The notes below the pieces were generated by a model. It saw only the letters and a list, made by a program, of their open reading frames with translations, was not told the origin of the DNA and made no database searches. A stretch of DNA of 64,000 nt, from assembly GCF_016545825.1 (NCBI RefSeq), contig NC_052621.1, positions 12,672,199-12,736,198 on the forward strand. The letters run 5' to 3'. The position numbers and the translations under genes are program-made. The DNA comes from Eucalyptus grandis (Eukaryota > Streptophyta > Magnoliopsida > Myrtales > Myrtaceae). Of the stretch, positions 47,120-60,742 are shown in pieces. Position 1 is the stretch's first letter. Each line of letters begins with the position of its first letter.

Positions 47120-47660
47120 GAGGTGATCGGTTTGTAGCCTAAAATGAGATTTAAAAATGTGATTCCGGTTTCAAAATATTTGAATCGAGAGCAGAACTCG
47201 AAAATGTGACTCCCGTTTCAAAAGACTGGAATCGAGAGCAGAACTGGTGGCTATTTTCCTGAATTGCTTGAGAAACCTGTTTCTTATTAATAACGCATGC
47301 TTGCTGCACCATGTCTCGACAAAAAACCTGTTATTTGGTCCAGTGATTATATTGTTTGATCTTGTTGCAAATCATGGTAGTTCATGATGGGTATAAAAGC
47401 ATTTTAAAAGAGGTTTTGAAATCAGTTTAGAAACTAATTCATCGAGAACCAGACTGGTTGAATAGGTTCTAGATAGAATCGGTTTTCAGTCTTAGAACCG
47501 AGAACTGAACTAGCCCTGGAATCATTTAGTCCTCCGTGCTGATTCGATCCAGATTCAGGATGGAAACAGACCCAGTTTTCCGCTAGTACCAAAGAGGGGT
47601 TCGGAAGATCCATCCCAAGTTTCGAGTCCGACCGGCCTGAGCCTGTGGTTTGGGCCAAGT
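47120..47660. repeat. Degenerate repeat rich in GAACC/CCGGTTTC words
   Basis: Two near copies lie side by side at about 47158-47200 and 47207-47250 (GTGACTCCCGTTTCAAAAGAC..GAATCGAGAGCAGAACT and a near copy). A longer stretch to 47640 is full of GGTTC/GAACCG words. It resembles stretches at 8080-8215 and 28560-28700. No gene. Confidence 0.45.
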
Positions 47661-47973
47661 TCGATTTTCCGCGGCCTCGCTTTGACTTCTAATTCATCCC
47701 TCGAGCCCTTGGTACACTGCACTTCGAGTGCCAGAAACTTCCCCGTAAACTATAATTTTATTTCTCCCTCAATAAAGTCACACTGCCGCCATCCCGAATA
47801 ATCTAAGACGGGGTCACTGGCACAGCTCGTTCTCTTCTTTACATTTTAAAAAAAGAGTTTGACCTTTAAATGCCTTTTCTGATTATTCATTAGGCATCAC
47901 ATCCCGAATTTGGAGTGCCCGGCACGTATGCTTGAAGTCTTTTTCCCTCGAAAGCACTTGGGGAATTATTCAG

Positions 47974-48110
47974 CGTATATATATATATATAAGGCCATTT
48001 CTTCGTTCAGAAGCAAGGCATAAAAAAGCTGAGAGTATAACACTTCTCACTTCTCTCTTTTTGATTGCTTAGCTTGTGATTAATTTTCTCATCCCCCCCG
48101 CCCATGCTCG
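47974..48110 (+). promoter_or_regulatory. TATA-like (TA)n with leader-like sequence, orphan
   Basis: GTATATATATATATATAAGG at about 47971-47991 is followed by CT-rich leader-like sequence to about 48110, but no coding region follows on the plus strand. It may be a promoter remnant. Confidence 0.25.
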
Positions 48111-51100
48111 TTCCATTGATGATTCAAATAAAGGAGAAGACTAGGTTAAGCTTACTTGACAAGATGCCCATATAGGATATCGAAGTTTCATTTTTGACTT
48201 AGAACCAGCCCATTGTGTCCTTATGTTTTAAATGTATATCTTGGCTGTTTTCTTTTGGTGGAAGGATTCTCTAAAATGAAAAGGAACACATGGTCGACTC
48301 ATATGATTTCGTCGACGTGGATATTCAATTTTATAAATTTGTGCAGGTAAACCCTTAAGGTTGATGGCTTTTTCTAGTCCCTTCCTTGCCAGAAAAGAAA
48401 AGATTTTTCTAATGAAGTCTATAGAAGTCCCGATGTCAGCCAAAAAAAAGCCGACTTGTCTATTGATACCGGCCTAAAATGTGATGTGGAAAAATCCAAT
48501 GCTGCCACGGATCATTAGCTTTTGTCGATTAATTCCGGGAACGATAGTTCAAAATATAATGAAGCGAGTTTTGAATTCTTCTCATTTCATTGCGACCCTA
48601 TATCCTTGTCAGACTTCTGGCCGGCATCTATCGACATGCCAACTTCAATTTTCTATAACTGGAAAGGAGGGACTCATCGAAATCTACTCTGCACTCAAAT
48701 CTAACTTATTAGTAATTATTATCGTCAGCTTATTATTATTGTTATTATTATTATTGTCGTTATTTGATTTCAGTTTGGACTGGAAGTGATTTTTATTTTA
48801 TTTAGGCCCGAGCTGGAAATTATTTATTTAGCGCATATGAAGAATTACATATTTTCTGCTTTTTGTTTCAGCTGCTCATAGTTATGGTTTTTGCTGAAAG
48901 AGTTTTAACTAATATTATAAGGTAGTCACATAGTATTCTTCAGTGCAAAACCAGGATAGTTACTCAAAATTTTCCTTGAATTTGGCCTTGTTATACAACA
49001 ATCTTCAAACTTTTAAAATTTATGGATTATCCCCTGTAAACTGCCACCATTACACAACAGCCCGTAAACTTTAAAAATTTATAGACTCATCCAAGCATCA
49101 GTATATATAACTACAAATTTTTAGGTCTGTATAATCGTTTAAAGTTACTTGAGAATGGACGAACTCATTTTTCTAGACTAAACTAAACTGCTACCAAATT
49201 TTCTTAACTCCATTAACCATGCATCAATCTCTATACTCTTACTTGATTAACCATATACTAGAGATAATTTTGGCTAAGAAAAATTAAGTATCCATTTCAA
49301 GCAAGACCCAACGGTTATGCAACGAAAATCAATGTTCGAAAAGAGGGTGTTCCATAACTTTCGGATGTTAGGGAGCTGTTGCGCAGCGGTTCCAAGGTTC
49401 AAGCAAGTAATCTGCAATTTTAGCAATCTAGGGTTACTGTGCAACAGTACCAAAGTTCATGTGGGCTTTGGAGCACTTCTCCCTCACTGTAAGGTTCTTA
49501 AGAATAGAGCAATTTTTTATATTTTCAATCCTAGATTTGATAAAGTGACCGCTGGAATATTCTATTTTCTCGATGGTCATCTCATGATATAATATGCTAC
49601 CCAATATCATAATTTAAAATCAAGTCCTACTCAATAGTTCTATGTGGGAATTCATTTTCTTGCTAGCGAGATCGTGTCCTGGGATTTTTTTTTTTTTGGG
49701 TACTATTTTGACTAATCCCATTTTTTATATGACTATTCCAAGTCTAGCAAGGCCCACTCTTGAAACCACCCCCCCCCAAAAAAAAGGTCCACTCCAATCA
49801 AACCAATTTTATATCGTCTCAATCGTATCCATCTCCTCTTCCTTTTTCTAGTTAACTTCTAAATTGATCGCTTTAGCAATATTCATATAGGTTGTATGAT
49901 TTATTTTCACTTCTTTTTATAACATCCTGACATTTTTGTAAGCGTCTTTATGTTAAATACACATATTATATAATAGTTTGCTCAAATAAGCAATCCAAGT
50001 GTTGACCATAGTCATATTCATCGCATTTTCATCGGATGATCTATTGAATGAAAATTTCTAAGAATGAGAAGAAAATGGATAAATGATATTATATTTACCT
50101 ATACACTTCATTTGCCCACTCTTTCTTTTTCAAAAGAAACGAACCTAGTCTTAGGAATTTGCAAGATATTTCATTATTTCAGGATTTACCCACTTAAGAT
50201 CTTATTTTTTGGGAACATCTTTTCTACAAAAAGAGCGCGATCCGTGTTATATGTCTATTGTTTTGCGAGGCAGACGTGTGTACTTTTATTTTTTGGGTCA
50301 TAGAAGATGCGTGTACTTTAGATGATCATAAGGGCATGTGATGGAGACGACAGAAATGAATAAGTAAGTTGCAAAACGTACGAAAGTGATGAAGATGAGG
50401 AGGCTCTTGGCAAAGCACGTGAGGAGGCGTCGCGCAGCTTAACCTTTCTGTTTTCCCTTCCTCTTGTACTGTGCAAGAAGGGAATCCTTGCTCCTGTCCT
50501 GTCCTGTCCTGTCCTCTCGGGTGGGCCAAAAGTTAAAAATTGTAATTAATTGAAGGACTCGAGAGGGGAAGAGGTGGAAAAATAAATAAAGGGTCAGGGA
50601 CAACATGTGATGTAATCAATGCGACCACCCAGGACATGCCTTTTCCTTGAGCTCTCATCTTTTTTCTGGCCAGACCATAATGAAAATGTTCAGTTCGTCC
50701 AAAGGGGCAAACTGCTTTTTTGTCAACGCACTTTCTTGGTTTGCGGACGTAGTCAAATGAAAGAAATCTCGTCACCTTTCTTTGATTTGTTCGATGGGCA
50801 AGGGCTTTAAAATTTACTTTACTTCAAGTTAACGTCGTATATAATCTAGGCGGATGACTTGTCCTATTTTGAAAAGGGGATTTCGTTGACGGGTATTCGA
50901 TGAACTTAAGTTAAGCAATTAAATGAGCAATGTTTATGATTTTTTTTTATGTGATGCTTTGATCATGCTGCGTGTGTAGTCGGTTACTCATTTAATAAGA
51001 ACCCTCTTGAATATATCTAAAAGGAAAGTTGTGCAAAGGGGTCGGTATCCCTTGCAGTTAGGGTCTTTTATTGTGGAGGGTTGAATTCACGTGACTGGTG

Positions 51101-51857
51101 GTGACTAGTCTTTTGTTTTTTGTTTTTTTAATTTATAGGCGGTGAGCATGGTGGTCGGATCAAGAGTTGTACTTTCAATGTTCAACTACTCTCTTTGGGT
51201 ATCATTTATTTATACTTTTCGTTTTATGTTATCAAAAGTCTCAACCCTTTTAACGCTACTTAGTGCTTTGAACTATAGTAAACAATAAGAGATAAAGGGG
51301 AGTTTGGGAATATAAATAGGGAATAATCACTTTTAGTCCCCTAAATTTTTTGGTTTGTTGCAATTTGCCCCCCTATAGTATAAGTTTGGCATAAACCCAG
51401 CTAGTGTTTTCCAATTGTCGATTTCAGTGTCCTCCTCGGTGTTGGCTTCGGCGACAATATCACCTAAAAATCAATGAATTAATGCATGTGACTCGTCACT
51501 AGTGAAAACTTGAGGTCAAGATCGTCATTCCATGGCGAGAACTACAATTTGTCTTCTAGACTTGTTTCATAGTTACAAATAGTCCCGATGTTTAAAAATT
51601 TTCTTTTCAATATTCTCCCTTGGTCATTTGAAATTTGTTGGAAATTTTCGCTTTCAGTCATTGCAAAATCAAAAGAATTTAATTATAACTAAAAACCAAG
51701 AGAAAACTTGAAAAGTAAATGATTGTGCATTTGGACTTTCCTAGTTAGTGCCCAACGAAAAATGATTGACCCTCCCTCACTGCAAGGATACCTGAATCTT
51801 CGATGATTGATACTACCGGGGAGTCATCGACTACCTTGACTAAGGTAGCAGTATTGT
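48111..51857. other. Repeat-rich intergenic region, no gene seen
   Basis: 48955-49100 has two tandem-like units of AAACTTT.AAAATTTATGGA.T.ATCCCC type. 49680-49790 has T and C runs. A CTGTC(CTGTC)n run is at about 50493-50515. 51320-51420 resembles the end of a short fold-back element (TTTTAGTCCCCTAAATTTTTTGG). Open stretches at 49317-49592, 50064-50303 and 50619-50810 have no recognisable domain. Confidence 0.4.
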
Positions 51858-52690
51858 CGGGATAGTTACGAAAAAGTCTCAAATATATTATATCTGTATT
51901 AATTATTCTTAAAAAAGTGAATTAATTGAGTCATAAATCTTTTTATATTTTGCCAATCGAGTCAATCCAACTAATTTTAGCCAGAAACCACTTATGTAAA
52001 TGCCATGTATTTTATGTGGTATGACTGACATTGACATGGATATTTTAAATAATTTTTGAATTTTTTTTATGTTGTATTTTTTTTTTTTTTTTTTTTTCAT
52101 TATTTATTAGTTTTGGACTAAGGGTTGGTAAAGATTGCTGGCCGACCCTTGTTGGCCACTGGCAAGGATCAGTAAGGGTGTGGTGGCCCTCGCCCAATGC
52201 CCTTGCTGACCAAAGAGAGGGCGCATGATCCCTCGCCCAAATCTAACATGGACCGTGACGCTTCTCAAGATTTGGGCCAAGCAAGGGTCTTTGTGGCATT
52301 GTTGGCCTCAGGCAAGGTTGCGATGCCCAAATCGGGTGAGGACGTGGCGCCTCGCTCGATACAAAGCACAAGCATCTCGGCCTTTGCCCATGGCTGGAGG
52401 ACGGTTAGTTGGCAACTCTAGTTAGTTCTCAGTAAAATAAAAAAGATAAAAAAAAAAAAAAATTAAAAAAAAAAAAAAACTTTAAAAAAACTATTAAAAA
52501 ATATCAATTTCAATGCCAGTCATGCTATATAGAATAATTAGTATTTATGTCAGTAGGTTTTGGTCAAAACTAAACACGTATGGATTTGATTAGTAAATTT
52601 TATATATATATAAAAGTTTATGACTCAATGGGTACTATTTAACTTGGGATTTAATTGGAATAAATACAATAAGAATTTTTTTAGTAGTTT
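51858..52690. mobile_element. Non-autonomous element with long (about 200-bp) terminal inverted repeats
   Basis: The left arm (about 51858-52080) contains GAATTAATTGAGTCATAAAT, GCCATG and GTATGACTGACATTGACATGGATATTTTAAATAATTTTT (separate words). The reverse complement of the right arm (52470-52690) contains ACCCATTGAGTCATAAAC and AGCATGACTGGCATTGAAATTGATATTTTTTAATAG in the same order. The arms flank a GC-rich core (52110-52420) between T- and A-runs. Long arms with a filler core suggest a Mutator-like or fold-back element. No target duplication was established. The open frames in the core are not genes. Confidence 0.55.
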
Positions 52691-54700
52691 CTCACAATTT
52701 TGTTGGTTTCCACCGGCCTTCACCCCCACGCCTTTTCCCCTCTCTCATTTAGACATTATATGATGCTTTTGAATTGATTAAAATAACCTTAACGTCATTT
52801 CCTTTTAAATCCAATAAAAATATTATATATATAATTAAAATAGATACAGTATCCGGGAGATGAGTTGGGCTTCGAATATGATAGAATAAGGGTCTATTCG
52901 AAAATAATCTGCATAATGTATGATATCTGGAAATATATATTTCATTTTTCCTTAAAATTTATTGAATACTTTGTCCCTATCAGGTGAGCACCACCTGGTC
53001 ATGTGAGAGCACGTGACCGATAATCCGGCAACAATTTGGCCGGAGTCAACCACAAAGGTACATTGAAATCGAGTTGAAAACATCAGGGGATGAATGCCAC
53101 AATTACCATGTCCTTTCCGATTTAAGAATAGAGTTGGTCATACAATGTTTCTTTTATTTTCTCCCGTAACTTTTATTAAAAATTATTTATCAAAATATCA
53201 TTAAACACATGTTCCAAAATATGTTATGCCTGATGCTGAAAGATTCTACAAGTGACATGAATTAAATTTGAATTTATAACCTCCGGGCTCTAGTCTAGAT
53301 TCAACGCCGATTTTTTTTTCTATTCTTTTCGGAATGTTAGGTCTTCAATGCTATAAATGCATTGCCACATGAGGCATGACAATCGCAGCACCATTACCTT
53401 AGGAGAAACCCCTTGTTCGAGACTTGAAACCCCCTTGCCAAATGGCAGAAGCTCAAGGAATGGTGTGCGGCCCTCAACGCGGAATTTTTTGTGCATATAT
53501 ATGTGTGTCTAAAAATTTCTAAATGATCTCGATCTTGCTCTCCGCCGCTTGGCTTGACCTCAGCTTCTTTTCTATTCATTATTCAGATTACGGGCCGAGG
53601 CTGTGTTGGGCACACCTTTGTCAAACGTCTTTAGCAAAATGCTGAGGTGCTTGGCGATGAAAATGCAAAGACTTTTGAGGTAAAATTAGCGTTTTTAAAG
53701 ACCTTCGGTCAACGTAAATCCTATATAGCATTGGTATTTGGCATCTTTGGAATGCTACTTTTAGGACCAATGATTTTTTTCTTCCAAATTTGCCCTTAAT
53801 AAATTATCTAAATTATAGTTTTATCCTTATCTTCATTTTCCAATGTCGATCTAATTGTTATCGCTGGTGAGCTTTGATTTGCCATCGACAACCATCGCTT
53901 GAGGTTTATGACCCTTAGTGTCGCCTCGCTTTTGCGAATCAAGGTCCCACAACCCTCACCAAGGCTGTTGGAATCTCCCGAGGTCACTATCACCGATTGC
54001 TTCACAATCGAGTTTCTTCGATCTCTATCTCTCTCGCAATGAAAAAATTGATTTACAAAACCGTAGTCCAAAGCAAATAGTGTTTACCTACATGCTATTT
54101 GCATTTTATTAAAGTCCTTTAGTTTAAAAGTCTTTGTATATCTCTCTCAAACTCTCTCAAACACGCCTTAGTCTATTCATCCACTTATGGGGACAAAAAC
54201 AAATTAGCCCTGTGAGAAAAATTAAAAGCTTAAATTACATTTGGTGAACCTTAGTAATGACCCAGATGCTTTTCTTTAAAATTCTCCCTAATAAGAAAGC
54301 ATCTCTAGACTCTAGTCGTAACTTAAAGTTGGTCATCGATATATAACTTCTTTTTTCTCCTTTTACTTTCGGTTATCATTATCACTTTAACGAACATTTA
54401 AATTCAATAGTAAAAAGAAATCGATAGCGATTCTAGCTACTATGCAACGAATTCTTTCTCCTGATTCAGTCTAAAAACCCCCACCAGCACGCATTCAACG
54501 CCAATTATTCCTCCACCAGAAGACATAACCGCCGATAACTGTTATTTCTATTTTAGATAAGAAGAAGAGAGAAAGAGAGAGAGAGAGGAGAAAAACACAG
54601 ACACAGACAGCGCGATCTCCACCGTCATTCGTTGCTGTGGATCGTTGCTGCCGGGGGTTTCTGTTGGCTGACCGGGTGGGGCCCCCACTTGCGGGCTAAT
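52691..54700. other. Intergenic, no gene seen
   Basis: Mixed AT-rich sequence. 53780-54010 has TAGGACCAATG and CGAGGTTTATGACC-type repeat-like words. Open stretches at 53394-53579 and 53808-54071 (minus strand) show no domain. Confidence 0.4.
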
Positions 54701-55518
54701 CCACTCTCTCTCTCTCTCTCTCTCTCTAGAAGGAAAAAGTGGACCCCACATAGAGGGAGAGAGAGGGAGAGAGAATAGTAACAGCTGTAGTTGCTGTTCC
54801 ATTTCAGTTTTTTCTCCGTCGTTTCGCTTGAAGGTTTCTTTCTTCCGGGCAAGATCTGGTCTCTCTCTCTCTCTCCCTCCCTCCCTCTCCCTCTCCGCTA
54901 TTCGAAGGAATCCGCTCGTTGCACTCTTCTTCTCGTTCGCGCGGTTTTCTTGAGGCAGACGTCTCCTCTCTTTTGCTGAGATCTGAAGAATTCTTCCCAT
55001 GCATTGAGGTGAAAAGAAGTCATTCTCATTCTCTCTCGCGTTTTGGCACTTGTGCAGGGTCAATCGTTATCCCCCCGACTCTTCCGTTTGTTAGTTTCTT
55101 GGATTTTGGCTTTTGTGTTTGTTAAGTTTTTTTTTGTCCCTTGTGGAGTTATGAATCTCTCGAAGGCGTACTTATAATTGGCGGCTCTGAAAGTTCTTCT
55201 GGGGCCGGGTTCGTTCCTCTGGATTTTGTCCTCTCTTTGAAAATTTCCCAATTTCGACATCTGGGTCTCGAGCGTTGTCTTGAAATGGTGAATAATTTCG
55301 GGAAAGTTATTGCCTTTACTTATAATCTTGATATGTATTATCTACATAATGACGAGTTGAAAGTTTTTGTAGTGTTATCAGAGATCTGCCTCTTAAATTC
55401 TTTGCCATAGATAGAAATGCTGTGTCTGTTAGTTGTCTTAATGTATTCATGATTATATGGTTACTTATTGAGGGTTTTAGAAATTTTTTTCCTTGTATAG
55501 GTGAATGAATAGGAGGAA
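54701..55518 (+). promoter_or_regulatory. Promoter and 5' leader of the IQD gene
   Basis: (CT)n tracts lie at 54703-54727 and about 54860-54880. A plausible leader intron runs from a donor near 55009 (CATTGAG/GTGAAAAG) or a similar site to the acceptor CCTTGTATAG at 55491-55500, 18 bases before the ATG. Exact transcript start and donor cannot be fixed by eye. Confidence 0.5.
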
Positions 55519-58500
55519 ATGGGGAGGAAAGGGAATTGGTTCTCTGCAGTGAAGAAAGCGTTGAGTCCTGATTCCAGAGAGAAGAAAAATCAGGTGCATA
55601 ATTTGTGTTTGAACTTAAATTTGTTAACCTTTGCATTATGTTTTGGTCACATGAATTGGTTCTCTCCCTGTTTTTCAGAAATCTCAAAAATCAAAGAAAA
55701 AATGGTTTGGCAAAAGCAGCAATCTGGATCCGGTTTCTGCAGCCGAGGAAACTGTATTGGTTGTCCCTGCGCCGCCGCCGCCTCCTCCTCCGGTGGAGGA
55801 TGTGAAGCTGAAGCCAGTTGAGGATGAGCAGAGCAAGCATGCCTACTCAGTGGCCCTTGCGACTGCCGTTGCGGCAGAGGCAGCGGTTGCGGCTGCTCAG
55901 GCTGCTGCTGAGGTGGTTCGGCTCACAACCACTTCGCGCTACTTGGGCAAATCAAAAGAGGAAATTGCAGCTATCAAGATTCAAACTGCATTCCGAGGAT
56001 ACTTGGTAAGTAATCATATAGGAACAATATCCTGTGTAACAGGCTAAGGGGATGAACTTCTTGCCCTTTTATGACCACAGGATGAGCTTGTTGCTGAATT
56101 GTCCTCTTGTATGTTTTAAAAAAAAGAAGAAGATCCTTTTATAAGTTATCTGCATTGGTTATTCAGCTTCTTCACGGAGTATAAACATGCGAAATCCATT
56201 TCCAAAATGACCTTGACGGGTCTCCACATACAACAGTTTATCTAGGATGAGCTTGTTGCTGTCTTTACAGTTTCTACGGATTAGCATCTAGCGGATTGTG
56301 TGAAAAATTTTTCCTTGTACTTTCAGGCGAGGAGGGCATTGCGAGCTTTACGGGGACTTGTTAGGTTGAAGACACTAATTCAAGGGCAATCTGTCAAGAG
56401 ACAAGCAAACACAACATTGCGGTGCATGCAGACTCTTGCCCGGGTGCAGTCTCAGATTCGTGCAAGAAGGATCAGAATGTCAGAAGAGAATCAGGCCTTA
56501 CAGCGGCAACTTCAACAGAAATGTGAGAAAGAGCTTGAGAAATTGGGAGTAAGTGCCTTTAACAATTTGGTAATGCTTTATAGTTTCGATCTAACGCCAG
56601 TGCTTGCAGGACCGTGCTGATTTATGCTTGCATAATTTTTTCTCCCGTTTTCCAATTCATTCCAGCTTCTAGTGTATGAGAAGTTTTAGCTTGGCATTCC
56701 TTTTTCAAAATTTTATTGGGCCAACCCATTCCTTTCCTAATTAAGTAATCCTTTTCATTGCTGATTGGCATTCAGCCAAACGATTTAGTGCCAATAGCAA
56801 ATGGAAATGCATTTTGTATCTCTGGAGCCATTTTGCATCTATTCCCGTGTTCAGCTCTTTATTTTTTTCCCCTTGCCCTGTTTTGACTTAAACATCAAAC
56901 TCCTTGTAACAGTTGGGAGATGAATGGAATGCTAGCGTGCAATCGAAGGAGCAAATTGAAGCAAACTTACTGAGCAAGCAGGAAGCTGCCATGAGAAGGG
57001 AGAGAGCATTGGCTTATGCGTTCTCCCATCAGGTACTTCCATTACCTTATTACATGTATCGTGGATGATTGAGTGCAAGAATTTAGACATCTCATTAGAG
57101 AGTGCTGGAGTTTTACCCCGAGATGATGATGTGTCCATCTGTCGCTTCACCTCATTAATAATATCCTATAAATAGCATGACAATTTGGTTTAAAAAGTTA
57201 CACTTGATTAAGGTGATGCTTTCTTCTTGCACTTATGGCTTTTTTTTTAAACCATTGACTTGTCTGTTTCAGCACACAAATATGGTGGGTTGCTCCATTG
57301 GCCATCCCTGCTGATAATATAATATGTTTGGTTGTCTGTCTGGAAGTCTCGTCTGTATTTAGATCAGAAGTTGTTGCCAGGCTTTTAAACTGGTATCATA
57401 TGGTCTGGCTTGTGGAGAGACAAACATGAGCATTTCTATGTCGTCTTGTTTTGGCCAGTAGGCACATCATTGGTTGTCCACTATAGAAAGGTATAAAAGT
57501 TGCCTCCAATCCTTGGATGATGTAGCTAATTCATTTTAGAATATCCCCCAAGATTACCAATAAAAAAGTTCTTATGTCGAGTCATTTTTTCCATCTTTAA
57601 AATTGTACTTGCTTGATGATTATGAGGAATTCATTGTTGACCAGAAACTTGTGGTGATGTTAGTTCTATCGGTGTCATGTTTAAGGATTTTCTCTTCCGA
57701 TTATTCCTTTTGCATGAAACCTGGAAACATGTTGTGTTGCTTGTCATGGAGTACTAACATTTTCCGGTGCAAAGATCATGCCCTTATTATTTTTTTTGGA
57801 GAGTCTGCTCTGTATCTCATTCTATGCTTGTTCTCCAAAGTAACAGCAATGTCAGTATGAAACAAATTATTCTTCTATGTTGGTCAATTGCTTCAAGTAT
57901 TGCAACATTTTGAACAGATGATCTATTTTTAGTTTTACCACATTTCAAGATTAATGTTGATTACAGCCTTAAAACGTACAAAGCTCATACTTTGATGTTG
58001 TTTTTTCTCACAGCAAACATGGAGGAGCAATTCCAAGTCCACTAACCCGACCTTCATGGACCCACACAACCCTCACTGGGGTTGGAGTTGGTTAGAGCGG
58101 TGGATGGCAGCCAGGCCATGGGAGACTCGAAGCACTGTGGAGTACAGTGATCAAGGTTCTGTGAGAAGCACAACAAACTACGCCCTGTCCCTAGGAGAAA
58201 TCAGCCGAGCTTATTCGCGACGCAACCTTGACAACGACAACAAGCCTTCCCCCGCGGCCCATCGGCCAGGCCGAGCCCCATCTCGTCATTCTCCGTCTAC
58301 TCCTCCTTCAAAAGCCCCATCAGTATCATCAGTCACCAGCAAAACGAAACCTGCCAGCCCAAAGGGCAGTGGTTGGGGCGGTCCTGCTGGGGATAACGAC
58401 TCGAGAAGCATGTTCAGTGCGCAGTCCGAGCAGTACAGGAGGCACAGCATTGCTGGCTCGTCGGTGAGAGATGACGAAAGCCTTGCCAGCACTACATCAG

Positions 58501-58709
58501 TCCCGAGTTACATGGCCCCTACGCAGTCTGCAAAGGCTAAATCCCGGATGCCAAGCCCGTTGGGGCTAGACAAGAGCGGGACTCCAGAGAAGGGATCGGT
58601 GGGGTCCGCAAAGAAGCGTCTATCGTTCCCTTCTTCCCCTGCAGGTCCTAGGAGGCATTCAGGACCTCCTAGAGTAGAGAGCAGTGCCATTAAAGAGCTT
58701 GGGGCTTAA
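55519..58709 (+). CDS. IQD2: IQ67-domain (IQD) calmodulin-binding protein, IQD2-like, 479 aa
   Basis: Five coding exons, all phase 0 with GT-AG borders: 55519-55593, 55679-56005, 56327-56548, 56913-57032 and 58014-58709. Residue layout: N-terminal [19 protein letters not shown], basic SKKKWFGK, a Pro-rich run (about 56-63), an Ala-rich helix before the IQ67 domain at about 119-185, whose first IQ motif is [16 protein letters not shown] and includes [14 protein letters not shown]. The conserved intron falls in the IQ motif after RGYL (residue 134). Next come [15 protein letters not shown], then [19 protein letters not shown] (262-280), and a C-terminal DUF4005-type block with [16 protein letters not shown] around 412-427 and [13 protein letters not shown] proteins bind calmodulin and microtubules or membranes and act as scaffolds linking Ca2+ signals to cell shape. 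[13 protein letters not shown] and [11 protein letters not shown] suggest the IQD2 branch. The gene looks complete. Confidence 0.93.
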
Positions 58710-58960
58710 TCGGACGAAAAAGTTAAAATTTGAGGGAGCAGGTAGGCGGGAGGCGCCATTAGGAAGCGGTGTGATCTTGTGGAAGTGCAAATGGTGAAGG
58801 CTGAAGACAAGATGGACAGGAGTTTCAACGCCCACCACCTTTTCTTCAGCAACAATTCCACTGAAGTTTGTAGAGGGAAAGAGTGAATAAAACTGGGTCA
58901 TTGTTTCAAGTGTTTGTCTCTTTGCAAATTTGTGCAACCGGGGCTTCTCATTAATTGCTT
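58710..58960 (+). other. IQD gene 3' untranslated region
   Basis: G/A-rich sequence after the TAA at 58707-58709. A GAATAAAA word at 58884-58891 is a plausible polyadenylation signal. Confidence 0.5.
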
Positions 58961-60742
58961 CTGTTGAATAACTAGTTCACTTTGTCCTGAGATTGGTCGG
59001 TGTGATATTTGTAGGCAGTAAAAAATGATGTGTGTGCTTGTAGTTTGCTGTGGATGGCTTTTTCTAATCCAATGTTTCTTTTGATTTTTTTTTTTTTAAT
59101 GGATTCTCATTCAGTTTGGAAAATCAGCAAGCTTTGGTACTGGCTGTGTGTCATTGTCTCCGTCTCCGTCTCTCCCTCCTTTTGTGCACTTTGACAGGTC
59201 CATGTCATAGTTCAATACCAACTGTCAGTGACCTATAGAAATAAGAGAAGTCCCCCTTAAGCAAGCCTGTTCTCTGTTGCCATTGAAAGTGGCAGTGATG
59301 TAACTCCTGTCAAACTGGGTCATTGCTGGATGATGGAGAGTTCTCCACCTGAATGGTTCACTTCATAGAAAAATGCGTGTTGGATGAGGGGAATATCAAA
59401 GGCGTAGGCATCACGGAATGATTGTCTGCATTACACGAAGCGTCCCTCTTTTGGCTGTCATTCGCATTTTCGATGCTGTTAAATCTCATGGGGCACTTAA
59501 CTGGAGTTTGAATCATGTCTGAATGATTCCCATTTAGAATCGATTCATTCTGACCACCAAGCAAGGTAAGCTCAGCTATCAGTGTGATTGCTCGTCGCTG
59601 AAAAAAGGCAAATGTTCAGTCCTCAAGAGCGGGACGAATTTCGCGGGAACGACTTAGATTCGAACTTCAAGTAATGCATTCCTATACTAATTTTCAGGAA
59701 GACGTTTGTCACTCCTCACCAATAAGAAAAGAACGGTCTCTCCCGCTCTCTAAACTCATGTCTGTCCCTTTGCGGTGGGAAACGATTTGGTTTTCTTGGT
59801 AACAAACTTAGGGTTGATTCTCAGTAGATCACAGAGGGTCATGGGCTGAATTAGCAATCATGATCTTATGCCATTTTCATTTCTTGGCCCTTTTAAGGAT
59901 TCGAAAATAAAATGTAAATTAGGTTGCGTCTTCTATGGACAATAACCCGGACGATAAGGGAGCCCACTTTAGGTACTTGAATCCAAGGCTGCATACCCCC
60001 AGTAACATTATAAGGTCAAATAAGCCACGAATCGAACTTGTTTAGTGTGTATCGCACGTCAAATGGTCAGTGTTGACTCTCGGTAATTTCCGTCGGATCT
60101 TGAATGAAAGTTTGACGGTAATTCTTGAATTTTGGCCGATAGATACTATTAAGGACGATAAACATTGATAAAGTGGTGTACGTGGATCAAAACGGACACT
60201 TCCTAAAGGGATCCAAATTGTCGTTTTCTCTCTTTGGATTTTTGTCGCCCATCATCGCTCTTCTTTATCCACCCTTTACATCATCATAGACAAAAGACAC
60301 AATAAAGTGATATAAGGAATTATCATGTGCACAATCTAGTTAAATGTGCTGCCAATTGATAAGAGTCTATACTATTAGAGATCGACATCGGGTGTATTTT
60401 GTATCTCAATGAGTCCTCATCGTATGGAGACAAGTAACGATAGGAAACACGCGAAGTTAATGAGGCCAGATAATGATTGAAATATATGAGATATAGGAAT
60501 GGGAACTACTAATAGGAGTAGCATTAGAGGTATATAAAGTAGTTCCAAAATAATTAACATAGTAAGGAAATCGCTGGAAAATAAAGGTGATGTGAATAAT
60601 ATAAGTGTTTTTAAAATAAGGGTGCCATATTTAATCACCGGAAAAAATGTCACACATTTCGTTATAATTCAAAGCCAATCTTGTCATCTTTATCATTATG
60701 CAAATAGTACATGCACAGGATAGGGCGTGAACAATCAAACAA
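58961..60742. other. Intergenic, no gene seen
   Basis: No recognisable coding region. Minus-strand open stretches at 59358-59564 and 60417-60653 show no domain. Confidence 0.5.

Noticed and set aside
47880..48110. Plant microRNA precursor
   Set aside because: No match to conserved mature microRNAs I know and no convincing paired arm.
52197..52425. Open frames in the GC-rich core of the long-TIR element
   Set aside because: Low similarity to anything known and confined to a transposon core.
54548..55063. 171-codon minus-strand open stretch in the IQD promoter
   Set aside because: Made of Arg/Glu repeats from the CT tracts of the plus-strand leader.
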